From the NCBI GenBank assembly GCA_014529385.2, contig CM043952.1, positions 70,048,299 through 70,112,298 of the forward strand: a stretch of DNA of 64,000 nt. The letters are read 5' to 3'. Both the position numbers and the translations under genes were made by a program. The first letter of the stretch is position 1, and every line of letters starts with the position of its first letter. The notes beneath the pieces are model-generated. The model saw only the letters and a program-made list of their open reading frames with translations, searched no databases and was not told the origin of the DNA. This DNA comes from Adiantum capillus-veneris (taxonomy: Eukaryota > Streptophyta > Polypodiopsida > Polypodiales > Pteridaceae). Below, one piece after another: positions 34,233-46,201 of this stretch.

Positions 34233-37080
34233 TACTTCCGTTACATAGGCTTTTAGTAAATCGAGAATTGTTAGGTTAGCTATTTCACTTTGGCCATCCG
34301 TTTGTAGATGATAGGCCGAATAGAAGTTTAGCCTTGTCCCTAAATTCTCAAAGAGACCCTTCCAAACATTACTGGTCATTCTAGGATCTCTATCCACACT
34401 ATGGACATTGGCAAGCCATGGTACTTGAAAATTTGTGAAATGAAGAGGGTTGCCATTTGATGGGCTTTGATAGTCTTTTTGACGAGCTTGTTTACTGAAC
34501 TTGTCTACTATCGTCCATATTCCCGTATTCCCATGGATAGACTTAGGCAATCCAAAGATAAAATCCATGGATATGCTCTCCCATGGTGAATTAGGGATTG
34601 GCAAGGGTTGAAGCAATCTAGGTTGCTTCTCTCTATCAAATTTTGTCTTTTGGCATACCACACATTTAGAAACATACTCTTGTATGTTCACTTTCATGGT
34701 AGGCCAATAGAAATATGTTTCAATTCCCTTTAAGGTAGACTGAGTCCCTCTATGTCCCGCATAAGGAGGAGCATGAGATTCATACATTACTTTCTCACGT
34801 AGTGAGTTAGTAACACATAGTCTATTGCCATAGAGAAGATAACCATCTTGTAAAGTAAATGGTTCTTCTTTCTTCCCTAATGCAAGGGCTGAAATCACAT
34901 CTCTAAATCGGGATCAATAGCATACGCATCTATCATTGAAGATAGATCATTGTGAGTTGCTATGGAAACCGCATTCACTCTCGGCCATCTTGAGAGTGCA
35001 TCAGCTACTTGATTATGTTTGCCAGCTATGTGAGCAATATGAAAATGAAATTGCAAAAGGAAATTTGCCCACCTCCTTTGTTTGTCGGAGAGCTTGGTCT
35101 GCATCATGAAGTACTTAAGACTTTGGTGATCCGTTCGCAGAATGAAAGGAGTCCCCAATAAATAGTGATTCCATTAGTCTAAGTCATGTAGAACTACAAG
35201 GAGTTCCTTTTCATATATGCCTAGAGCTTGCTCAGCAGGGTCAAGCCTTCGACTTTCATAGCCTATGGCATGCCCTTCTTGAAGCAAAATAGCTCCAAGG
35301 CAATCACCACAAGCATCCCATTGGACCTCAACTGGTTTTGAGAGATCTGGTAGTGCCCGGGGAGGTCACCTAATAAAAATGTAACCTATCACGTGAGTTC
35401 AATAGAAGGGTATTTAAAGTTCTTGAAACTTACAGAGATATATATATAGAAGGGTATATTTTTTTCAAATTTGAAAAACTTACAAATTTTAAGAGAAAAG
35501 GGTATATTATATTCCTTAAAAAATTCACAGATAAGGGGTTTCACAAACCATTTTTGAACGCACGTGATATGGTAATTTTACACATAGTGAACCCCCCAAG
35601 CGGTAGTGTAAGCACAGGTTGAGAGATAAGCTTTTCAAAAGCAATGTTCTCCTTAGCAGACCATGTATACCTAACGCTTTTCTTCGTTAGGTCATGTAAT
35701 GGTCCCGCAATTTGTGAGAACTTTTCTATGAAGCATCTATAGTATGCAAACATACCTATAAATCTTCTTAGTTCATGAAGATTCTTTGGTTTAGGCCATC
35801 CTTTTATTACCTCTAACTTTGATGGATCCATTTGGATGCCATCTTGAGAGATAATGTGACCTAAATACTAAATCTCTTGCAAGAAAAATTCACTTTTCTT
35901 TAGATTAACATAAAGTTTATTCTATCTTAAAACTTGAAATATTACCTGGAGGTGTTGCTTGTGTTCGTCTAATAAATTAGAGTAGATGATAATATCTTCA
36001 AAGAACACTCCAGTGAAGGTTCGATGAGGCCTGAACAGCTTCTCCATCAAGCGGTTGAATGTGGCTGGTGCATTGGTCAAGCCAAAAGGCATGACAATGT
36101 ATTCGTAAAGACCAAATGTGGTGCGAAATGCGGTCTTTACAATGTCTTGATCAACTATCCTTATTTGATGATAGCCACTTTTTAGGTCAATCCTACTGAA
36201 GTAGGTTGATCCTTGTAGCTTATCAAATAGGTCATCTACCCGTGGAACAGAAAACCTATTTTTGATAGTGATCCTATTTAGTGCTCTATAGTTGACACAC
36301 ATACGATATGTGCCGTCTTTATTTTTCACTAATAGCACAGGTGAGCAAAATAGAGATGAGCTAGGCCTAACCATGCCCTTCTCAACTAAATCATGCACTT
36401 GCCGCATAATCTCCTCTTGTTGAGCTTGAGAAACTCTATAAGGAGGTTTGTTAGGCGGTGAACTTCCTAGAAGAAGTTCAATTTCATGGTCACCATTACC
36501 TCGTTTAGGAGGTAGCTCACAAGGGACGTTGTCAATAAAGACATCTTGAAACCCCTTGAGAAAATTGGATAACTCTAATTCCTTTTGGTTGCTTTTATTT
36601 TCTTTTGCTAAAGCATTAGGTTCATTTTGAGAATCTTTAACAAAAATAATGTACATGGAAATAGAGCTCTTTATTGACTTGTTGAAAGTTGGTGTATGTA
36701 CAATGGGGATAGTGTTACCCATTTCCTTAGCATCTATATACATGTCTTTTTCCCTGAACTTAAAGGAGATTCTCCTTTCAGGGAATTTAACATTGGCAGC
36801 CTGGCGATCAAACCATGGTGCCCCTAGGATTACATCCTCATACTTGAGAGGATAGATAAAGAAGTCCTCTTTGTCCACATAGCTTTGGACATGAAGCCTC
36901 AATTTCCCGATTAAGGGAGTGACTGAAGCTTCTTGCCCCTTGAAAGCACTGTCTCCCGGTTAGGACATCTCCCATCTCGTAGGCTTGTATGCCTAGCTTG
37001 GTGGCCAACTCTATAGATATAAAATTGTGAGTAGACTCAAGGTCAAAGAGAATAAAAGCATCATGTTCTCTTACCTTTCC
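34233..37080 (-). pseudogene. pol: Element D pol: protease, RT, RNase H, integrase (3' end lost, MITE inside)
   Basis: Read on the minus strand. The protease remnant (about 37070-36780) has FDLESTHNFISIEL at the DSG position and ILGAPWFD. RT (about 36470-35850): [32 protein letters not shown] and VMPFGLTNAPATF, but the catalytic motif reads VFFED (the first Asp is Glu, codon at 35997-35999). Thumb: LHELRRFIGMFAYYRCF. A 245-bp MITE interrupts the RT/RNase H join (35356-35600). RNase H end: RTDHQSLKYFMMQTKL and HNQVADALSRWP. Integrase: CVVCQK zinc module, SMDFIFGLPKS, DRDPRMTSN and QTDGQSEIAN. It is cut at 34233 by the join to B'. Frames change several times. Confidence 0.85.
35356..35600. mobile_element. 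MITE-like element, 245 bp, in element D pol
   Basis: Direct repeats TGGTAGTG (35348-35355) and CGGTAGTG (35601-35608) flank it, an 8-bp duplication with one mismatch. The ends form an imperfect inverted repeat of about 45 bases: left CCCGGGGAGGTCACC..., right (reverse complement) CTTGGGGGGTTCACT..., with the shared inner block TATCACGTG-N-GTTCAA. The inside is AT-rich with GAAGGGTAT repeats and codes for nothing. Removing it restores alignment with element E. The superfamily is unsure; 8 bp would suggest hAT, but the end sequence is not typical. Confidence 0.75.
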
Positions 37081-38630
37081 CCAAGCATGGCATAGAGGAG
37101 ATCCTTTGTGGTGAGTTTGGTGAGTCTTCTCCTCTTGGATTTCAACCAAGGTAGCTCTAGGAGGATCTTGGCGGTGGCTGTTCTTTTGGGGACAAGCACG
37201 GTACGCATGCCCTTGTTCGCCGCACTTGAAACATCAGTTATCCTTGCGATAACGCTCAAGCTCTTCAGGAGAGAGTTTGTTTGTACCTTTGTAAACTCCC
37301 TTCTCTTTAGCTTTGTTGGAGTTTCCCTTAGGATACTTTTGGACATTGTCCTTCCCCTTAGGCTCGTTGGAACCCTTGTTTTCCATGGGCTTATTATTTC
37401 TTTTAGCCCCCGTTTGGAAATTCATTCGAGAGGCCACCATAGTATGGTGTATTACCATCGATATGGTACGTGGCCTTTGGGAGTTGACATACTCCACCAT
37501 TTCTTTGGTTAAGCCCGCACAAAATTGTTGCTTTTGCTCTCCAAAATCCAACTTTTTGAAGACAGTGGATTTGAGTTGTAGGTTTCAAAACTTGTCTACA
37601 TATTTGGATGGATTCATAGGGAGAGAGCTTTAAGCTTTGCCATTTGGTGAGTACATTGTCTTTGGCATCGGTGGCCAAAAACTGCTTCATAATGGAAGCT
37701 CTTAAAGCTTTCCATGTTCGTGGAAAGCTTCACCGTTGGCTCTTAGGCTAGACCACCATTGCTTGGTGGACTTTTGAAAGTGCATAGCTACAGTTCATAG
37801 CTTAGAGGACTCCGTGAAGCCCTCATCTCCGAACGCCGCATCAAATTGTTGGTGGATAAATGCCAAGACTTTGTTCGTAGCACCAAAGGTGCCATCATAG
37901 GTAAGGAAAGAGATGCTCTTCCCTCCCTCTTTGAGCTTCTTGAGCTTGGACGAACTCTTCCACGTGGCATAGGATTTCCTATGGCCTCTTCTTTTTGATG
38001 GTTCAAAGGTTGCACCATCACTTTCGTCAGAAGGTGAAGAATTTGAGGAAGGTGGAGAAGAGGGTGACCTCTTTCTTGCCTTTTTCTTGTCTTGATCTTT
38101 ATAGTCTTCACCATCACTTTCATAAGAGGAAGAGGATGAAGAAGATGGAGAAGAGGGTGTCCTCTTTCTCTCCTTTTCTTCTCTTGCTTTTTGTCATCCC
38201 TCTTTAAATTATGGTGTGGAGAAGGGTGCGATGATCTTCTCCATTTTGGAGGTGTTGGAGAGCGTTTAGCCCTCCGTCTTCGTGGAGCCATCTCCGCCGA
38301 GGTGGCGGGAGACTCACTTCTTTCTCGTTCCTTCGATGGAGGCTCTTGAGTTCTCCTTTGGGAAGGAGATGCATCATCAAGAAGTAAATTCTTGAGCCCT
38401 TCGTATGGATTCTCTTCTTCTTCCCAAATTGGAGAGAGACCTATTTTGGAAGTCTCACAAGGAGGCTTCCTAAGGTGAGCTTGGAGAATCCCATGAGCAC
38501 GGAGCTGCTGTTGCACTTCACTTTGGAGAGATGGATTGCCCATGGCTTGTTGAAGCCTAGAAACAAGATAGTTAACAAGGGTCGGGGCATCATTAGTAGC
38601 TTGCTCATTAGTAACTTTGATTTTGCTCAT
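37081..38630 (-). pseudogene. gag: Element D gag (broken)
   Basis: Read on the minus strand from 38630 (MSKIKVTNEQATNDAP). The N-terminal part has APTLVNYLVSRLQQAMG, as in element E, then a long Arg/Ser/Pro/Lys-rich domain (RRRRAKRSPTPPKWRR). A frameshift inside the basic repeats follows and later parts lie in other frames (IMKQFLATDAKDNVLTKW; QQFCAGLTKEMVEYVNSQRP). A CX2CX4HX4C knuckle (CFKCGEQGHAYRAC) lies at about 37195-37237. The capsid-like part is typical of chromovirus gag. Confidence 0.8.
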
Positions 38631-39106
38631 TAATTAGCAAAATCAAAGTTATCAACATTAATTTCACTCTCTTTACTATTGTCAGCCAATCTAACAACTT
38701 TTAGGTATAACCTTTTTAGGTGTACTTTGGCACTTCAAACCCTAGTTGCTACTCCTCTTTACCCCTTTAGAAAAATCACTCAAGCTACTGTACCCGTGCC
38801 TCGAATACCATTAATTGCAAGGAATAGAAGAGAGGGTCATTCAACACCAAAACAGCACCAGCTCCTGTCAAGCTTCTAATAGCTCAATAGTGGTTAAGCC
38901 GTAGGCAATCCCCGTAGGACTCCACTAGTAAGAGCATAGATCTCGACGGTGATGACCCGTTAACTGCACGAAGGCAAGCGCGCTGCAATGTTGCAAAGTC
39001 CCTATTCTACTTACTAACAGGCACTTAATAATACTAACCATTTATAGCTAGCTTGAGGACCTCCCTTCTTGAGCAAGAAAAGAGAAACTTTGTGTTGTGA
39101 TACCAA
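38631..39106 (-). other. Element D leader and primer binding site
   Basis: The untranslated leader lies between the 5' LTR and gag on the minus strand. The primer binding site (complement of 39094-39105) reads TGGTATCACAAC, a decayed form of the initiator-Met-tRNA site TGGTATCAGAGC that element E keeps. The leader contains no convincing ORF. Confidence 0.7.
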
Positions 39107-39895
39107 TGTAACATTAAATGGCCTAAATACTTGTGTGTAGCGGAAATTAGCATGAACATAGTGGGCATTTCATTAGAATAGATTCCTAATGAGAATTACA
39201 AGAGTGCTTGGGTGGAGAGAGCAACAAAAAGCATAACACCTAGTTAGATAGCATGAACAATACTTTCAAAAGAGAGAGAAATTAAGCTATTGACAACATT
39301 TGAGGACCGGATTTACATGGAGCTGGTCCCCCATTCAAAAGGCTTTGTATTATGGTTTCTCCCATCAAGAGAGACATTGTACAATACAATTCTTTGTGTT
39401 CCTTCAAGACTAGCTAGTGCAATGAAGATGAAAGCTTCATGCACCAAGCAAAACACTTCTCAAACAAAACATCAATTATCCCCGGTCTCAGACTGAAGAC
39501 CTCACACACCTTTGAAGATGGTGAGAGCTAGCGGGGTATGAGAGTACATTGAGAAGAAGAAGGAGTAGTCTTACAAGAAAGATGTACAACTCCTCACATA
39601 ATCACTCATATTAGCATAGCTTAGCTTAGTAATTAGCATGGTAGAGGAGATGATCATGCTTGAAGCTTGGCTCTTGCTTGGATTTGCATCAGAAATCCAA
39701 GAGTTGTTGGTGTAGGCCCCTTCTCACAAGCTTGGAGTAGGTGATAAGCTTTCCATTAAAGCTTGAGAAGAAGAGAGAGTCTTCTTTACTTCACACACGA
39801 GATTGTGTGAGTGTGTGTGTGATAATGCCTTGCAAAAATCAACCCCCTCTCTCTCTTGCTCGACCCCTCTTGCTATTTTCTCATGCTCCACTCTC

Positions 39896-40197
39896 ATTGG
39901 ACCTCCCTAGAGCTAGCCAATGATAATTAAATAGTATAAGTGATAGACTTATGACATGTGTCCCCCTTTCCCCTTTTATGAGAGCTTGTTGTAATTAATA
40001 AATGCAACTAAACTCTCATTGGACCCCTTTTCCTCCTGGCCAATAGGAATTAGGCAAGCCATTGGGTTGTTGAATGCTCATTGGACCCCTTGGGAGACTG
40101 TCCAATAGTTTTCTAGAGAGCTTAATTCTCATTGGTTCTTTTATTAAGTGTTTTTATATTAATTAAACTAGATTTACTCTACCCTAATTCTCATTGG
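39896..40197. promoter_or_regulatory. Cluster of inverted ATTGG/CCAAT boxes in element D LTR
   Basis: ATTGG at 39896, 40018, 40061, 40080, 40131 and 40193 and CCAAT at 39917, 40040 and 40102 form repeated TCATTGGACC...CCAAT pairs about 16-22 bases apart. Element E's LTR has a similar pair (CATTGGACCCC and GGCCAATC, about 41640-41670). By known biology CCAAT boxes bind NF-Y and act as promoter elements; here this is an inference from sequence. Confidence 0.5.
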
Positions 40198-40296
40198 TCC
40201 ACCTCCAAGGCCATCCAGTAGGAATTGGATACACCTTGTGGGCATCTGGGCTAGGGAGCTAACATGTGTCCCTCATTCCATTTGTGTAAAGGGAGC

Positions 40297-40496
<200 letters not shown>

Positions 40497-40874
40497 CTTT
40501 CGCTCTCATCCCCTACAAGCAACGCTCGCCCCCTCCTATGTAGGGATTTGTTAAGACTTTTGGGACACACACAAAGCATCCAATTCCCCCCACGGTTGAC
40601 CTTTGGACACAACCTTTGAATTTTGGAACCTTAGCATTTTGGAATTCTTAATGGGCTGAACCTTAGGGTCTTTTTAGCCCATTGTTGCACATGGCTCTTT
40701 TACAGATGGACCCCCCTTTCGATCCCTATTTTCCCTCCTTTGGATCCCTACTGTGGCTGGTCTACTAGCTTAACCAATATTCTAGCTTTTTCTCCCTTGG
40801 CACTTCCCCATATTAACTGATCAGTTTAACATGAGAAAATCATTTAGGAGAATTAGTAAGTGATTACTATGACA
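40497..40874. other. Outer end of element D LTR, no gene
   Basis: This is unique AT-rich LTR sequence (U3 start on the minus strand). The last 60 bases (GAGAAAATCATTT...) resemble the outer end of the element E LTR. Confidence 0.6.
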
Positions 40875-40876
40875 AG

Positions 40877-42550
40877 TGTAATGGAATTGGCCAATTTAAT
40901 TTGAGAGTAGTAGAAATTAATGAGAGAACTTTTGAGAAATGACTTTGTGAGCATAGCGTGTGAACATAATTGAAGATTGCAACATAATCATAGCAATTAG
41001 TTAACTTGGCATGAACAATACTTTTGCAAGAGAGAGAATCTAGAGAACATGACAACCGTTGAGGACCGGATTTATGTGGAGCCAGTCCCCCCTCCAATAG
41101 GCATTTGTATTATGATTTCTCCCATTAAGAGAGACGTGTTACAATACAATCTTTGTGTTCCTTGTGACCTAGGTGATGCAATGAAGATGGAAAGCTTCAT
41201 GCAGCACAAACATAACATAAACTTGAAGAAATCTTTAACTATCCCAAGCCTCAGTCCCTAGACCTCAAACACCTTCGAAGGTAGAGAGAGCTAGCAGGGA
41301 ATGAGGGTAGGGAAGAAGAAAAAGAAACATTTCGTAGGAGAAAGAATTAGTTCCACACTTATCATAACTCTTGTTTCTAGCATACATAATAGCATAGTAA
41401 GAAGAAGGCGATGGCAAGCTTAAGCATTGAAGCATGGCTCTTGGTTGGATTTGCACTCCATATCCAACAGTGTTGGTGTAGGCTCTCAACCTCTACTTTC
41501 TTGGAGAAGGAGAGGGAGCTCTTGCACTTTGCATAGCACACAATAAGAGTGTTTGTGAGTGTGTATGGGTGAGTATACCCCCTAAGAAACCCCCTAGCTT
41601 GCTCGGGTTGACCCCCCCTTGTAGCTCATGATTCAAGCTCATTGGACCCCTCCATGCCTGGCCAATCAGAAGCAGGAGGCATTACAAGCAGCAAGGGTAG
41701 CCTTGAGACAAGTGTCCCCCTTTCTCCTTTGAGAGATAGGGCTAGATAATTGCTAAATCAATTAATTAAATCTCCTAAATTAATATTGGACCCTTGGGTA
41801 GGGCAACATGAGGAGGAACTTGGCAAGTGTCCCTTTTTCTTTCTTTGTACCATGCATGCCTTGTGTGAGTGTGTGGGTGTTCTCTCTCATCCCCCCTCAT
41901 GTAGGGCACACCATGAGGGAAACATGAGGAGGAACTTGGCAAGTGTCCCTTTTTCTTTCTTTGTACCATGCATGCCTTGTGTGAGTGTGTGGGTGTTCTC
42001 TCTCATCCCCCCTCATGCCTTGTGTGAGTGTGTGGGTGTTCTCTCTCATCCCCCCTCCTTATAAGGATTGAATATTTGACTTTGTGACACCTTAAGCCCC
42101 TTATGCATAGGCCCAGTTCCCACCCAAGCTTGGATCTTAAGCACTTTAAGCTTGGGTTGTGTTCTCACTTCAAGTGCATCCCTAGCATGTCAAGCACCTC
42201 AAGAACCTTAGTCATCAAGCATGACAAGCAGGACAAGCACCTCGAGCTGGGTCGGGTTCTCGCGCCTCAAGCTCAGCCCTAGCTTACCTAAGGTCAAATG
42301 ATTTTTACACACATTATTCGAGGTCTTCAATGAAGCTAACCCTAAGGTCTTATGCTCAATTTGTTAGCCTTGCTCTTTGATAGAGCATCTCTCATTTGGG
42401 CCCCTTTACCATTGGCCCCGTGTTGAGATAGATCTATAAGCACATGTCTATATCTTAACACTTGTTCCCATTTATTCTCCCACATTAAGTGATTAGTTTA
42501 ATATGAGAAAATCATTTGGGTTGGTTAGATATTAGATATTATATTTTTCA
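40877..42550 (-). repeat. Element E 3' LTR
   Basis: It aligns with the other LTR from TGTAATGGAATTGG to GATATTATATTTT. The inner end is uncertain: CA at 42550 is the nearest terminus, but ...CTACGACA at 42637 fits the TGTCRTA start shared with the other LTRs of this group. A 116-bp tandem duplication (41805-42036) and a short further repeat distinguish this copy. Confidence 0.8.
41805..42056. repeat. 116-bp tandem duplication in element E 3' LTR
   Basis: AACATGAGGAGGAACTTGGC begins at 41805 and again at 41921. Near the end, a shorter unit (CATGCCTTGTGTGAGTGTG to CCCCCCT) is repeated once more up to about 42056. The 5' LTR of E has a single copy, so the duplication happened after insertion. 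Confidence 0.88.
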
Positions 42551-42917
42551 TCCTCGACTATGAGGTAGTAGAGATAAAGCCTTATTCATTAGTCAATTTT
42601 ACTTAGTGGGTAGAGGATCCCCTTTTACCCTACGACATCTTTCCAAGATGGATGACTAATCCATTTGGTGCTTGGGAGACACAGCTGCCGCAAGCATGTC
42701 TTCTCTTTAGTCCATTTCATTCTCCCAAAGTAGAGTGACAAATTCTACTTGGTGTTTGAGAGACGTCGTCATCACAAACATGATTCTAAGCATGCATACT
42801 AGTTAAATTTGTGCACAATTAAAAAGAGGACTAGTCTATACGACAAAAACATGAGTCATTTAAAAGAAATTTGTATATTTTCTTACTCTAATGTAGCATT
42901 GTAAGAATTGACAAGGT
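42551..42917 (-). other. Element E 3' untranslated region
   Basis: It lies between the chromodomain end and the LTR. No clear polypurine tract stands out: GAGGATGAAAAA (complement, near 42545-42556) and GGAAAGA (near 42638-42644) are the two candidates, matching the two possible LTR ends. Two diverged copies of a TTTGGTGCTTGGGAGAC-like segment occur (about 42664 and 42755). Confidence 0.5.
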
Positions 42918-45900
42918 TCATAACTCCTTAAGTTGTATTCCTTGCATCCATCTAGCATCTTCAAAAGGATAATTTTTGAACTTAATAAGATACTGTTGGA
43001 TAATCTTACCATGTCGTAGTACCTTGTCTTCATGCCGAAGGATAGCTTCGGGTTGTAGCACCTCTTCTTGGTCTTCAACTTCGGGAGGGTCTTCAATAAT
43101 TGGTTCAGTTGGTGGCTCTCCTTTGTAGGGCTTAAGTAGGCTTACATGAAAGGCATTGTGTATGAGCCAATGGTTGGGCAACTTGAGTTGATAAGCCATC
43201 TTATTGATGGGCTTTAATATCGGAAAGGACCATAGTATCTTTTTGCTAGTTTAGCATAATACTTTGATGGCCTGTAGGATTTTTGCCCGTTGTTTTCCTT
43301 AATCGAGCCTTAGGAAACTTGAGTAAGATCCAATCATTTTCTTTGAACATTAAGGCTCTTCTGTGCTTATCAGCAGCAGATTTTTGCCTTTGTTGAGAGA
43401 TGGATATAGCCTCCTTAATCTTTTGAAAAGATTCTTGTAGGTCATGGCTATACTCATCGGCGGCGAAGGTCTTCCCATGTACTTTGAGTAGCAAGGGACT
43501 TTTAGGTCTTCCCTCAATGATCACAAAAGGTGATTTTCCTGTAGAAGTATGTACAGTATTATTGTAGGCATACTCTACAAGAGGTAAGTACTTTTCCCAT
43601 TGTGAGCAATGATCTACTTCAGTAACATAAGTCTTGAGTAGATCGAGTATCGTAAGATTGGCTATCTCACTTTGTCTATCCGTTTGTGGGTGATAGGCTG
43701 AAGAGAAATTCAATCTTGTTCCTAGATTTTCAAAGAGACCTTTCCAAAAATTACTGGTCATTCTGAGATCTCTATCTAACACAATGGATGTGGGTAATCC
43801 ATGGTGCTTGAAAATCTGAGATATGAAGAGAGTTTCCATTTGATGTGCCTTAATAGTATTTTTGACATGAATAAAATGTGCTTGCTTGCTAAACCTGTCG
43901 ACTATTGTCCATATTCCTGTATTCCCATGGATAGACTTGGGTAATCCAGAGATGAAATCCATGGATATACTCTCCCATGGTGAATTTGGGATAGGCAATG
44001 GCTGGAGTAATCCAGGTTGCTTCCCTCTATCATGCTTGTTCTTTTGGCATACTACACATTTTGAAACATACTCTTGTATGTCCACTTTCATGGTAGGCCA
44101 ATAGAATTACGTCTCTACTCCTCAGAGAGTAGGTTGAATACCTCTATGCCCCGCATATGGCGGAGCATGGGATTCATACATACTTTCTCACGAATGGAAT
44201 GGGTAACACATAGCCTATTGCCGTGGAGAAGATAACCATCCTGAAAGGTGAATGGTTCCTCTTTCTTCCCCAAAGCAAGGGCTGAAATTATGTCTCTAAA
44301 GTCAGGGTCAGTAGCATACTCATCTATCATAGAGGATAGATCATTGTGAGTAGCTATAGACACCGCATTAACTTTTGGTCGTTGTGAAAGTGCATCGGCC
44401 ACTTGATTGTGCTTACCAGCTATGTGAGCAATATGGAGAATAAATTGTGAAAGAAAATTCTCCCACCTCATTTGTTTGTCGAAAAGCTTGGTTTGCGTCA
44501 TGAAATACTTGAGACTTTGGTGGTCGGTTTGTAGGATAAATGGAGTCCCCAATAGGTAGTGCTTCCATGTGTCTAGGGCATGTAGAACAGCTAATAGCTC
44601 TTTCTCATAAATGCCCAAGACTCATTCATCAGTATTGACCCTTTGGCTCTCATATGCTATGGCATGCCCTTCTTGAAGCAAAATTGCTCCAAGGCAATCA
44701 CCACAAGCATCACATCAGACCTCAAATGGCTTTGAGAGATCCAGAAGCACGAGGACTGGTTGGGAAGTAATCTTCTCTTTGAGCTTATCAAAAGCATTTT
44801 CTCCTTAGTAGTCCATACATACTTAACGTTCTTCTTAGTTAAGTCGTGTAGTGGTCATGCTATTTGAGAGAATTTTGCTATGAAGCGTCTATAGTATGCG
44901 CACATACCAATAAAGCTTCTTAGCTCATGTAGATTTCTTGGGTTAGGCCATGATTTTATTACCTCTAACTTTGATGGATTCATACGGATACCATCATGAG
45001 AGATAATATGACCTAGGTATTGAATCTCTTGAAGGAATAATTCGCTTTTCTTTTGGTTGAGAAAAAGCTTGTTCCCCCTCAATGCTTGAAAAATCACTTG
45101 GAGATGTTGCTTATGTTCCTCCAAAGACTTAGAGTAGATGATGATATCATCAAAGAACACTCCAGTGAGTTTGCGTTATGGTCTAAAAATTTTCTCCATC
45201 AGATGATTGAACGTAGCTAGTGCATTAGTCAAGCCAAAAGACATGACTAGATATTCATAAAGACCAAACGTTGTGTGAAACGTGGTCTTTGAGATATCTT
45301 CATCCACTATCCTTATTTGATGATAGCCACTCTTAAGGTCAATCCTACTAAAGTAGGTAGAGCCTTGTAGCTTATCAAACAGATCTTCTACCTGAGGCAC
45401 AGGAAATTTGTTTTTGATAGTGATATGATTTAGTGCTCGATAGTCCACACACATACGGTATGTACCATCTTTCTTTTGCACTAAAAGGACTGGAGAACAA
45501 AAGGGAGAGGAACTAGACCTCACCATCCCTTTGTCAACCAATTCCTATACTTGCCTCATGATCTCCTCTTGTTCAGCTTGTGAGACTCGATAAGGAGGTT
45601 TGTTAGGCGGTGAGCTTCCTGGAAGGAGGTCAATGCGATGGTCATCATCCCCTCGTGTTGGAGGTAAGTCCATGGGGATATCATCGATGAACACATCTTG
45701 GAATTCTTTTGGAAAATTAGACAAGTCTAAATCTTCTTGATTCCTACCATTTACATTTGATGAAACATTAGTATCTTTTAGAGACTCTTTGACAAAAATC
45801 ATGTATGCAGAAACTGAGTTCTTCATTGACTTATCAAAAGCAAGAGGATTTACAAGTGGAATAGTGCAACCACGCTCACTAGCATCTATATACATGTTCT

Positions 45901-46201
45901 TTCCCCTATAGGTGAAGTAGATTCTGCTTTCAGGGAACTTCATGTTGGCAGCCATGCTATCAAACCATGGTGCCCCTAGGATAGCATCCTCATGTTGGAG
46001 AGGAGAGATGAAGAATTCTTCTTTGTCGACATAGCTTTGGACATGAAGCCTCAACTTCCCAATCAAGGGAGTAACGGAGGCTTGCTGTCCCTTGAAAGCT
46101 GCGTCAGCCATTACCATATCTCCTATCTCAAAAGCTTGAATGCCCAACTTGTCGGCCAACTCCATTGATATGAAGTTCAGAGTAGAGCCAAGGTCAAACA
46201 A
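42918..46201 (-). pseudogene. pol: Element E pol: protease, RT, RNase H, integrase, chromodomain (broken)
   Basis: Read on the minus strand. Protease: MFDLGSTLNFISMELADKLG (the DSG position reads DLG) and [30 protein letters not shown] and [13 protein letters not shown], with VFFDDIIIYS intact. Single stops stand at 45542-45544 and at about 45170 in an otherwise continuous frame. RNase H: GIYEKELLAVLHALDTWKHY, QTDHQSLKYFM, HNQVADALSQ. Integrase: CVVCQK, SMDFISGLPKS, VLDRDLRMTSN, QTDRQSEIAN (Gly to Arg before the Glu). The C-terminal chromodomain (42918-about 43080) has PEAILRHEDKVLRHGKI and QYLIKFKNYPFEDARWM. Chromodomains of this type direct integration to certain chromatin. Several frameshifts make it inactive. 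Confidence 0.88.

Noticed and set aside
42551..42640. Element E 3' LTR ending at 42637 instead of 42550
   Set aside because: CTACGACA at 42637 fits the TGTCRTA end, but the sister LTR and the D LTR support a shorter end. I could not decide, so the conservative aligned end was used.
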